Part shown: positions 1-12,500 of the stretch, piece after piece
Position numbering within the stretch: the stretch's first letter is position 1
How the letters are laid out: each line of letters begins with the position of its first letter
Assembly (NCBI GenBank): GCA_028554795.2
Contig: CM068835.1
Location: forward strand, 54,772,219 to 54,836,218
Reading direction: 5' to 3'
Length of the DNA stretch: 64,000 nucleotides
DNA from: Sinohyriopsis cumingii
Lineage: Eukaryota > Mollusca > Bivalvia > Unionida > Unionidae
Made by a program: the position numbers and the translations under genes
Notes under the pieces: model-generated
Databases searched by the model: none
Told to the model about the DNA's origin: nothing
What the model saw: only the letters and a program-made list of their open reading frames with translations

Positions 1-108
1 TTTTGAGGTATTCTGCAACTTTTTTCAAAAATAAAAGGTTTCCATGCGTTAAATTTTAAAACTAAAAAGTGATTTCTCATCCTTTCAAATGTCTCTACCT
101 CTGAAAAA

Positions 109-356
109 GGGGCCCCGAGTGGCCAAGTGGTCTAAAGCACTCTCCGTTACGAATCACTACCATCTCACCTCTGTCGGTGTAGGTTCGAGTCTCGGATTCA
201 GCCAATGTGGGTATGTGAGAAAGTTTGCCAGTAGCTTCTCGTGGGTCAGTGGTTCTTTCCGGGGTTTTCCAGGATTCTTCCTCCACCATCAATACTGACC
301 GCCATGTATAGCCTATCGTGTGCTGAAAAATGGCGTTAAACCCTACAACAACAACA
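109..356 (+). mobile_element. SINE-A copy 1, full length
   Basis: tRNA-derived SINE. The head GGGGCCCCGAGTGGCCAAG resembles a class II (Leu/Ser-type) tRNA with a Pol III A box, and GGTTCGAGTCTC is the B box. A conserved body follows (GTGCTGAAAAATGGCGTTAA) and a (CAA)n tail. A perfect 12-bp target-site duplication ACCTCTGAAAAA sits at 97-108 and 357-368. The copy is antisense to SF3A3, downstream of its exon 9. Confidence 0.93.
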
Positions 357-576
357 ACCTCTGAAAAACAAGCTGACATTATCTTATGCATCAGCAGCAA
401 ATTATTGTAAAAATATACATTTAAGGAGAAAGTCTGAGCATTGCAATGAAAATTGGGCTAAATTTTAAAGAAAGAAAAAGCCTGAATTTAACTCCAAATA
501 GCCCTACTTCATTCAGACCCTGTGAGTATAACTGATAATTAGGACTGCATTTAATATATATGAAGACAGAACTTAC

Positions 577-3500
577 CGGCCATCCTGGAAAAATTCCATC
601 TGCCAATTTCTTGTCAAAGTCAGTTCTCACAGTTTCCATCTCCTGCAGAAAAAAGAAAAAAAAATATCAGTAATAACCTGTTTGGCTGCAAGGGTAAATC
701 ACTTCTGTTATTTCAGAAGAAAAGAATATGACATGATTATAAAATTCAGAAATTCCCTAATACATAAAACAAGCAATAGTAGAATTCATGACTTGTATGC
801 GTTTCCACAAGAGAAATTCAAGGACTTTCCAGGGATTAAATAAAACATTCCAGGACCTTAAATTTAGACAGTACAAGAAAAAATCATAAAGGAATGATCA
901 GCAAAACAAATAAAAAATGTTGAAACATTGGAGATTGGCAAATACACATAGTAAGATCACTGATGAACCAACCATGCTGACATTCCAAGAACCATAAGAG
1001 GAAACAAATGGTCCAAAATAAATTGTAAGGTACAAAGATGATTTTAAAGGATTGTACAACTAATTTGTCAATTTGCAAGGCAGCATACAAACCCTGAAAA
1101 ATATACATTCTAACAAGAGTTTTGTTGAAAAACACATTATACAAAATCCTAATAATGCTTATGATGATATCACCTGAAAAAGCACGTCTTTTAAGTTCTG
1201 ATGATGCAGACAAAACAAGCGGCCAAATGGACCTGATATTGCTCATCAGACTTACATATCTATTGACAGGTCAGCTGAAAACCTTCTGGATCTAGATAAT
1301 GTACAACACGACTTATATGATTCACCAATAAAGAGCTTTATTTCTTTTTTAACTTTTAAAGAAGTTCTTAAAACATTCAGATAATTTCCATTTGATTTGA
1401 CACGAATCATCACATGTCTATTTTTTAAAATAAAGTTTATGTATGTTTTGTTGCATATTATGCTAATGATTGACAGTCATGACATTTACAATCTGAGCCA
1501 ACCCTCATCATACATCTTATGGGTACAGCACGTTTCCAAAAGAGAATTTTTTTTAATAAAACCCACAAGTGATCACAACCAGTGATACATGCCCATGTTG
1601 ACAAAAGTACCATGAATTAAACATTATATGCTAGTCCCATGTTTAATTAATATTTCTCTAAGTAGATACATGAATTTTTGTGCAGAAACCATTTCCTTCT
1701 TTCAGTCAGTGACCTTGGCCTCCTACCTTCTGACCCTACAAGTGATAAGCTTCTTCCTTTCCCAAAAGCATGCCATTCACAAAGACTGGTCTAGACCTGT
1801 CACATATAACTAATGTCATTGTGAAGAAACCATTCTTATTCTTCCAGTTAACCTTGACCTTTTGACCCCAAAAGCAACATGTTTCTTTCCTGCTCAAGTA
1901 TGAGCTATCCAAAAAGCGATCTTGACCTTCAAGATTTAGACTCCAATATTAACAGAGTACTTGCTCCCCAAAATGTGAGCAAATCAGAAAATCAGGTCCC
2001 CACTGATGACAAATGAATGAAGTTATTCAATGACCTTTAAGCCCCAAAATCAATATAGTTCTACCTTACCCAATGTGCAAGTCATCCACAAAGTTTGGTA
2101 ACATTACATAGTGGAGTACTAGAGTTATTGTGCAGAAACCGTTTTTGTTCTTTTAGTAACCATAATATAAGTCTTTCAATCCTTTCACCCTGAAAATAAC
2201 AGGGTTCATCCTCACCCCAAGTACAATCCATCCAAAATACTTGTGAGCTTAAGATGTTGGACTAGTTAATGTAAAGAAACAATCCTGTAACAGACTGATG
2301 GTCAGATCAACATCATAAGACATGCTGCCTCATGGCACACATATAAAATTAACTCAAGGATCTGCATGTCTATACACATATTGCTTCTAAGCAACTTTTA
2401 TACTAAACATTCTGCTCCTTCAGTAATTTGCAATCAAATGAGCAGATCAGTATACGAGACTGTTCCTAACAAAGGCGACTCTAGTTTACATAGGTTACAT
2501 AGATACAGAAACAGACTATATAGCACACATGCATATTTTAGCTCCTTAATGATTGAAACCAACAACTATAATGGTAAATCAAGAAAAAGAGGATAATTTT
2601 ATTTGGCCACATAACCAGACCAATGGCTACATTGGATATGAATCTTAAAGACCAACTTTGCTGCTCATATTGACACAGACACAATTAAAATAACGACTGT
2701 GAAAACATATTTGGGTACATATAGATGATTCAAATGAAATTTAAAAATACTCACAGTACATAAAAAAGATACAATGTCAAAATATCACAATATGTTTTCT
2801 TTGTTCTCTAGGACTGAATGCATATCCAATATTTACCTGCTGGATATCAAGGAGAGGCTTCACTCTTTGTGTGTAAGATTCAAGATACTCCAACAGAAAC
2901 AATAGGTACCTGAAAATAAAAATTCAATTTGTAAATATACAGTACTATATATGTTCAGTTTGGTGTTTTAAAGCTAAGCAACAAGTAGGTAATTTAGTAC
3001 CAATGCAATCAATGCAAAGTGCCTTGCCCAAGAACACACCATGTTATCTAGTCCTAGATGATCCAATGGTAGGATTCAAACACACACCCTTTCGGCCATG
3101 AGTCCAGCATGCTAACAAATGAGCCACAATGGCCCTTGCTTCTGTTAGTTACCTCGCACAACATGAAGGAAGGCACAATGTGTTTCTTCTATAGTCAAAA
3201 GAAAAAAATACAAACGGCTATTTCACTAATACCTACTGTTAAAACACACTGAAAATAATATCGGATACCCTAAGTAAATTAGTCTAAAAATTACATGCTC
3301 TAACAAAAAAAAAAATAAAAAAAAATAATGATGCAGTAGAATTCCTACCATGCTTAAAAGCTAATCTCTCATGTAACTGAATTTAGATTCAAACTAGTTC
3401 TTATAATCAATATTATGGCACTTTTCAGAAAATATTTCTGAAATGAAACTTCAGTAGGGGACTAGTTTGGCATCATAATGTTCTTCATCTGCCTGAATTA

Positions 3501-6500
3501 CTCTAAATCACATTTTTTTGCAAAATTAAAATTAAAATGATGAACTTCTGTAGGGACTAGTTTGGCATCATAATGTCCATCAGCTCATATTAATATTCAA
3601 TTAATTTTGCAACACATTTATAATATATATATTTACATTCAGGATTTCCATTAATTTTTCATTTTTTGTATGTCTTGTACTTGGCTGGAAATTCTCAAGT
3701 CACCTACTTCAAGCACACAATCCCTAAAGTAAATAAAACAAGAATTCCTCAATAGGACTAACAAACTGGCAACAAAGAATTTCCACCGCCATTGAGATTA
3801 TTCAGCAATATTATGATTTTCAAATCAGAATATCTGGTTTATATATCAAATGTTAGATACACACAATTTTCATTTAGAACAAAGTACAGATCAGTCAAAC
3901 TGCTTTGTTGAAATCCCATGTCAACATGATCGTCCATTCAAGAGGATTAGTGACAATGAGCTTTTCAAAACGGCCTTTGTGCGCATCACTGGCACCATTT
4001 TTGTAAGGAGACTCATTTGGGAGAAGCTGAGATAATATTTTTATGATGGCCACCATGATAAACAAAAATTGAGTTAAACTTGGCACTGTTTTCATTTGGA
4101 ACCAGCTAGACGCCTTAACAACTCTTCGGATGAAAAACCCATGTCATTTGAGAGCAGTTACAAGATTTTCAAGGTTACCACCATGGCAGCCAGACTGGAT
4201 GGATGTGCAAATGGCACCCTTTTTATTTAGGACCAACTAAACAAGCATGTCTCCTGATGAAAACCCATGCTGATATGACCATCCATCCATTCAGGAAGAG
4301 TTAAGACTGCCATATTGGACATCCGATTGGGTGTGTGTGATTTAGATTTTTAACATAGGTTTAACAATTTTTATAGTGACATCTTGCACTGGGGCATCAT
4401 GCTGCAGACATGTAGCATCATGTCCCACCCAGTCACATTATCCTGACATCAGGCCTACCAGTCCTAACACTAACCTCTTAATGCTGAGTACCAAGCGAGG
4501 CAGCTGTTAGTACCATTTGTATAGGACATCAGATTGTAACCATTCTTATTTAGGACCAATTAGATATCTTAGTCTTTTATGTTGATATGACCATCCACTC
4601 ACACATGCAGCAATGTGAGTTTCAAGATGGCCCCTGTGGCGGCCATAATGGACATCAGGCTGGCACCCTGTTCATTTATAATGAACTTGACATCATAAAA
4701 AGTCTTCTACCGAAAATTCCATGTCAGTATGGCATTCAATTTAGTAGAAGAAGCAATAACAAAATGTTTATGATGGCTGTAATGGCCATATTGGATGTCA
4801 CATCAGCACCATGTTCATTTGCTAAGAAAACTTTGTACATTTGAGCACTGCTTTTTCAGGGTTCATAAAGACTTAGTGATATTTTTTCCTAGACCTTTTC
4901 ACAAGTTTTCAAGGAGTAATTTTTTAATCAAGTATTCTTTCAACAGATTTTTTTTAAACCAAGTACTCTTTTAAAAGAAGATTTAGTGTGGAGAGTCATA
5001 AACTTTGGTGTTGCAGTCCAGACTGAAATAGATGCAGAATTTTTTTTCCAGCTTTTGCAAACAATACAAACTGAAAGCAAAACTGACTAGAATAGTTCAC
5101 ATCTGATAATTTTGACATCATATCATTACATTTACATGTTTACTCATTCACAAAGAATTCTTCCTCCGTTACTAGATATGTGCTTTTCTAGACAGCATAC
5201 TAAAGGAAAAAAATCTGAGGATTCCAAATGATAGAAACAGACCGTTTCCTGTTTGTCTTGATGTAACAGGTGTTATGTTTATCTATATTGCCTCTTAACT
5301 TACAGTACATGACTGTAGATTGCAATGATTTATAAACAAGTTTTAATATCAATATTAATAATAAACCTGTTTACGAGTATGGAGAACTTTCTAGCTGGAT
5401 AATTAAGTTATGTGTCAGAGTACTGTGATGTAAGTCGAATGTGGTAAGTAGTGAGGTTTGTCATGTAGAAATGAACTGCACCTTAGTGTCATAGTGGAGC
5501 TGTGGGGTTGTGTGTGTGTGTATGTGTGTGTGCATATATATATATATACAGCAGACCCCCTTATAAATGGCACCCCTGACCAGCAGCCACCCATTTTTTA
5601 TTGCCAGAATCCCTCAGTACCAACAAGTTTGTGTTCAAAAGTACCCCTCAAGAAGGCCACACCTCTAATGTGACCAGCAGTCAGCATATTGGTGCAAAAA
5701 CGTAAAATATACCTTTCACAAGCAGTATCATTTTATTTAATATATTTCCAGAACCAATATTTAATTATACGGTATGGTAAGTAATCTGATTATGTTTACA
5801 GATGTCTGTTTCCTGATGTCAGGTTTTCATTACTTAAAGTGTTGTATAAGGTACATATACAATTATGGTTATTATTATATCATTAATGTGGGCGTTTACA
5901 GGAAACAGGGTCAACAATGTTGTGATAGAGTTTTGGGCGTCACATAGTGGCTGAGTTGTTTTCTTTGATGATTATGACCCAGTGTAACTGTCAGGATCAT
6001 AACATGGTCAGCATAGGCTAAATATAGATTATGTGGATTAATACACGGAGAGAAATTAACCTTGAACAAAACATGGTACCAGATGAAGACAGAAAAATCA
6101 TGTGACAGTACATGTATAAATTCCTTTACAAACAAGGCATTTTGTTGACTACAAATGTTTTGTCTGCATAATTAAGTTACAGAACTGAACAATTAGCAAC
6201 ACAGGAATAAATCACTATAAAACTTTAACATGTCATCAGATAAATGGAGAATTAATACTTTAGAAGAAAAAGTAAAAGTTATTCGAGTTAATGACAATGG
6301 GGATAGTTCAAGAGTTCTTGCCGAAAAATTAAGAAGAATATCCTGCAGCAGTGGGAAAATGGAGTAAATGGAAAGAGATGCCAAGCAATCTATGTATCAA
6401 GATTTAAATTACATTTTTGAATGGTTTTGCTATGTGCATGTCAACAATAACCTACTTGCATTTCATGTTTAAGAATAACAGCTCTTAATTTATGTTGACT

Positions 6501-9500
6501 TGAAATAAGTCAGTTCTTAAGACAAGAACCTTTAGTTGTTGTTGTTGTTGTAGGGTTTAACGCCATTTTTCAGCACAAGATAGGCTATACATGGCGGCCA
6601 GTATAATTGGTGGAGGAAGAACCCTGGAAAACCCCGGGAAGAACCACCAACCCACAGAACCTTTAGTAAGTGGTGCTACTTTTAAATGAAGACATTAAAT
6701 GCTTTGAAGTTATCTGTAGCTTTCTTACTTACACCTCTCCCTCGATAACTTGCGCACATCTGGGTCCAAAAACATAGATCGCACTATAAGCGAGAATGTG
6801 AGTTACCATGGGACCTCCAAAAAATCCGCTAGACATCCAGACAACCACGGGGTTTGGTGGGGGAACTGAGCTGTTTAATGACTGAATCCTTGTTTTATAA
6901 TCATGTTGAGAATAATTGTCAGTAAAGAGCTTTTTCTGATTAAGTTGTTCGTTATTCTGTATAAATTATATTTATTTTCAAAATGTCCAACATCTGAAAG
7001 ATCAATAACATGATTCCAACTGGTTTCAATGATAAACACGGTATGAGAAAACATTCATGTATTATGTCAAGGCTTTTGTTTTGTTGATTAGTCTGGTTCC
7101 CGGAGTGGTGTGTATAGTATCTTGTGAAACAAGGAATCAAAGAAGCAGGGAACCAGACTAAATGTTGATACACTACCAAACAAGATTCCCTTTTATATTA
7201 AAAAACCAACAAATGCAACATTTCGTGAGACAATCATCGTCAAAACTCAATTTCTGAATTGTTCAATAAGTGAAATATTGATGCCAATATTTCATTACAA
7301 GTAACAGTGAAACGTCTTATTATCCTTGTGGATATCTCTACGTGCAAATTCAGGAATTCACTGAAGCTCATTTTTCCCACAACAGTCTGTAGCTGTGAAA
7401 CAAATCTCTTTATTTTATGAAGAACTCGTTTTGATTGGTTGCCTTATCTTTAATCACAGTGATGACTGAGTAATGATTAAAGGTAGTTTAATTAGATTAC
7501 ATACACAATAACATTTATAACAGTGTTCGACTGATCAACTGAAATGAGCTACCTTACATACGACTGGGGCCGCTGATTCTTATGCATGTAGGATTTGTAT
7601 GCCTTTTAACTTTTTTGTTTATTCCACTTCCTTTATTGGATTCAAAAGTCGTAATTAACATGATAATAGAAAAGGGGTCCAGCTATTTATTTAGTGCAAG
7701 AATACAACAAATGCTTCCGCTAGTCCAATATCAAAACACATTCAGCACTTAATTAGGTTCTCAGAGAAACGCTCGTGGACATAGCTTTTATGGTAGTTCG
7801 ACACATTTTACATTAAACTACAAGAGGACATATTGTATTTATGATGATTACACTTAAAAGGAACTAAAAGATAGAACTAGAACACAAATTCCATGACTTT
7901 TAAGTTGATATTTCATAATGTTGATCAAAATTTCCAGGTCCTATCTACCGTTTTCGATGATAAAACGAGCGATATATAAAAGTTTCAGTTACCAATTTTG
8001 ATAGTGATTTTCCTCAAGTTCGACAAATAGGGATATATCTTTTGGCATTTTCTGGCTTAAAAAATGGGATCCACACATGACCCCACATTATAAGTGGATT
8101 CACAAGTTATCAGGGTGCGAGCTGTCGAGGGAGTGGTGTACGATGATAAACTTGTCACAAATAGTCTCCCTCTGGAAAGGCCACCCATCTTATACAGCCA
8201 CTTTCCACCTGCAGAAGGGGCGGCTGTATAAGAGGGGAACGTACATATGTACTAATATATATATATATAGAGAGAGATATGAGCAATTACATTCATCCAA
8301 ATTTGGATTCCTATTTCCTAAATTTTTGTTTTAATAACAGTCTGCAGATGTGTTTAATGTTGTTTTTAGCTATAATCTGAGAGGAAACATTATTTAAATT
8401 ATATACTGGAATTACAAAGTGCTCATCAAGACTGCTGGCACTTTAGTACATTCAAGGCTATTGGTATATCAGCAGATTCAGATCTGGAATTTATTTTGGG
8501 ACCTGTGATAGAACTTTTAGTATAATTTGGGATTTAGTTTACAACACTGTAAGTTCCTCTTAAAATGCAATTTTTTAACTTAGAGAATTAAATCATTTAA
8601 ATTTTACCAAACTTGTTGGTTTTGCTTTTCTATTATTAGTTCAAGACCAAAATGTCATAATAACATTCAGGTGTCAACAGTTGAAGTTGGGCATGTAGTA
8701 TGCTGAAATGTGTTAAATGTAACCATACACATTATAGTAACAATTTATCTTATGAATACTACTGACTGACGATAAGTCAAAAAAAAAAATTCTGGTGAGG
8801 ATTTAATAATACACAGTTTATATTAGCAGACCTTTCCATACTTTTACAGCAAAAAAATGCATATTCCAAAGAAAATAATGGGGACACATACATTGTGTTG
8901 CACATTTTCAACAATTTTTTTTAATTTATCAAAGATTGTATGTATGATTGTGCCATTCTAAGCATATACATCAACTGTATGAAAATATGTGTAGCAGTCT
9001 GCAGACTTTGATCATAGTTTTTACATGAAATCATAGTTACACTTACTCTCTGTATGCTGCATTTTTTCTTTCCTTCGGAATGTCAAACAGCTGATCAAAT
9101 GTGGCAAGATATGTAAGGTAGTCAATTTTCTGAAAAATAAGTATGAAATAATTGAGCAAAATTCTATGGTGTTTATTATTATTATTATTATTAACATCAA
9201 CACCACAACGATAAATGCTTTTGTCATGGTTATCATTGTTTTATGACCTTACAGAGACCAGACTTTTTATATGTTGCTCAGACATATTAGTTAATAAAAA
9301 TTTGTAGGGCATCTACATTGTACACTATGTACTAGATTTTTACAATTGTTAGGACATAGGAAAATTTTACGACTTGTTTTGATTTGACCCAAATGCACAG
9401 GTGGCTAACACATCATTGGCATTTTTAATTGTCCATTAGTACAACTAGACTAAATTTGAAGAAGTATGGGCTGGCGTTCTTGGGAGTGAACGAAATCTAT

Positions 9501-12500
9501 GGCTGGCATGCAGAGTATCTTGCCCTCCTGCCTCTCTTGGACATCATATAACGGCGGAAATGTGGAACAATTTCCACCCGCCTAAAGCTTGGTGTCCCGA
9601 TGTGATGCCATCGATACGACCAATCACAATGGGTGTTACATACTGCTTGGGTCGACACCTAGTACAGTCAATAAAAGACTGAAATCAGCTCTTTGTTAAC
9701 ATGAGTGTGTGTTGGGCCCATTCCCACTCATGAAAGCCCTTCATTCAGGTCGTGAGAGACATATAGTCCTACGACCCGACGGTCGTTAGGGGCATAGAGT
9801 CCTATGACCTGACGTCTAAATTAGCAGTGCTCCTTGAGCATATAAACGCCTGGGGGATGTGGCACTAATTCCTTCCCCCAGGAACATTTAGCATCCCACT
9901 GTGCAGGAATAAACCCGTCGCACATGCCCTTCTGGACACATGCAACATAAATCCAAGTAATCAATCAATCAATCATCATGACTTGAGTAGCAGTGGCATT
10001 AAAAAAATGTATTCATGGAATACAGATGCCCCACCAGTGCCTAAAAGGATCTGCATGACTTAGGAAGTGGCAAACAAAGGACAGATGGACAGGGATAATG
10101 TTATGTGCAATATCACCTTTTTGAGTGGTTTTAAAAAATGAAACCATGTAATTGTCCTATTAATTGGGTTTTACCTGCAAAAATCAGAACATTCATTTTG
10201 TGCTTTTTGTATCTCATTATACTTATTAGGAATGATTTTGTTAGCTGTAATTGTACCAAAGACACAAAAAAGCTTGTCAGTGTGAAAGTCTCCATTTAAT
10301 TGCATCCAATTACAAAATATTAAAATTATGATCAAGCACATTCATGTCTTATGCTTTATTTATATACTCATATGACCATTTTAACAAGGCCATGCTTATA
10401 GCAAAGTGCATGAAGACGTGGAATAAACAGCCATAATAATCAACAACTATCTGGCATTTTGCTTACCAATGTACATTTTCATCCCCTTCTTCCCAACCCA
10501 AAGCATTACCTCAAGAAGATGGGATGAAAATTCTAAACCATTTTCTCAGGGCTCTAAACCAATGTTAATCACATTACAGTCATAAGGTTAATATTTTCTA
10601 TGTGGTTGACACTACCCATATTTGCATATGCAATAATCCATGTCTACAAAGGCAAGATCAAATCCCTTTTCCTTCTAAAGTTTCCTTTTTCATATTTTTA
10701 CAATCAATGATTCTAATTCATGCCTTATTTTTCAGGGTTAACTACTTAAAGAAAAAGTATAATGTCAAAAAAACTAAATAATGAGAACACAGAAAGACAC
10801 ACACAAACAAATGAAATGCAACTGTTTATAAGTGGGATGGGAAGAGACAGAACATCACAACTACTCCCATCAAAACAAATATACAGCATCTCAGGAAATG
10901 TTGATCCCTACTAACACACCCATGCTGACAGACTAGCTATTACAAATACAAATTAACAATTTTGCAAGTTGATGTCCAGATACCACTGTCTTCGATCTAT
11001 CAAGCACAGACTCAATAGGAAGCAACTCCTTCTCAGATATAATGCAACTATGAAGTTGATAAATATTTTATGCAAAAATCTGGGGGAAAGGCAAATTATG
11101 TGGAACATGAAGGTGGCGCTGTACAGTTTCATATTTTGCACAGGGTTTGAATCTTAAAGAAAAAGAATTTCCCTGAGTTTCCTCACTGGTTATACTGGCT
11201 ATTTAAAAAAGACCTTGTATATCTTAGGTATTGCTGAAAGAACCTTTAATTCCACTTATTTTGGTATATGATTGATGGTTGTAATATGGGTTATAGAGTA
11301 TAGTGCTTGGCCTTACTCCAGATGTGCACCTTTCAAAAAGACTTCCTGAACTTAGAGGTAAATTGTATAAAAAAAGAGCCAATAACTATTTTTACATTTT
11401 ATATTTGGTACTTCATTCACTGCACTTTCAAAAGCTGATAACATACTTTAGACAACTTCAGGCTGATATTTGGAGCACAAGGGAGCAGTCATTTTAGTTA
11501 GCTGTGTGCCCAGATCATTTACAATTTCTAAAAGTACAATATCCAAAGAAAAGTCAGCCACATTCCATTAAAGTAGTTTAGAGGTATGCCAACATTCTCT
11601 CCACTGTGCAAGTATTAAATGCAAACAACTTCACCTTATGTAAGTCACTCTCCCAAATGTACATAATAACTGGTGAGTGCCCCCAAAACAACAATTTTAG
11701 CTCCTGTATCCTTGACCTTTGGACTCAAGAATCAAGCTGACGTGGTACAATGGTGAACACTTAAAAAGTTAAATGTTTTACTAAGTCTTGACATTCTGCA
11801 TTCTCTTGAACACATTCAATGAGTTTTTAGACAAATTCATGAGGTTTGGCACAAATTCAAGTAGCTTTCAAGGCAAACACCCAGAATTCAATAATTTTTC
11901 AAGGTTGTAAAATCCATAGATTGACAAACTATGGCCAATGAAACCTGACTTTAATAACACCTTTCAGCTCCAGTGATTTTGACGATGGACACTTTGGCAT
12001 TAAAATCAATAGCCTTTTGCCTACATCAATAGGTAAGCCAAACGAGGTTTGAGAAAAAAAAATCCACAGTAAAACTAAAGTAATGTTGCAGAAATCAACT
12101 TGTTTACGAACAGACAAACTGACCTTCAGCTAACTAGATGAACAAAGGCATAAAAAACAAACCTCCATTCCTTTCAAGTTGAGAAATCTTTCATAACATT
12201 CATGCAAGTCAAGGTACTTTCCATAGCCCTCCTCATCTGTGAAGTCGGCCAGATCTAGAGAAAACAAAATAATATATGTATTTTTTTAATACCTCTCATA
12301 GAATTTGATTACTAATAAGCAGCTGATATGGAACTGGCATAAACAAGGGCTAACTTTCCATGTAAGTAAAGGAAGTTACTCCATTCACAGCCAGCCTTGC
12401 ATATACAACATTATTTTGTACAGCATTACGGTACTTTGTAACTTGTCTCACTACAGGATGCAAGTCTTCAATTCTGGAGAATTTTTTTTTTTTCATGAAG

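Larger units (their letters stand above)
5549..8241 (+). mobile_element. Degraded pogo/Tigger-like transposon with two nested insertions
   Basis: Ends are CAGCAGACCCCCTTATAAAT at the left and, as complement, CGTTCCCCTCTTATACAGCC at the right, each flanked by TA (5547-5548, 8242-8243), the duplication of the Tc1/mariner-pogo group. The interior at 6230-6476 keeps a broken transposase N-terminus. SINE-A copy 2 (6536-6655) and a second TIR element (6732-8138) are inserted. Without them the element would be about 1.15 kb, so it is deleted as well as frameshifted. It is in SF3A3 intron 7. Confidence 0.8.

Noticed and set aside
109-190. SINE-A heads as genuine tRNA-Leu/Ser genes
   Set aside because: The stems do not form a complete cloverleaf, the acceptor end is missing, and the head continues into the SINE body and tail.
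89-400. Frames over SINE-A copies (also near 13.2, 13.9, 14.9, 32.8 and 61.5 kb)
   Set aside because: The same peptide recurs at each SINE copy and reflects the non-coding SINE body.
884-1246. 120-codon minus frame in SF3A3 intron 8
   Set aside because: No splice signals fit it to SF3A3, exons 8 and 9 already join in phase, and the composition is that of random AT-rich sequence.
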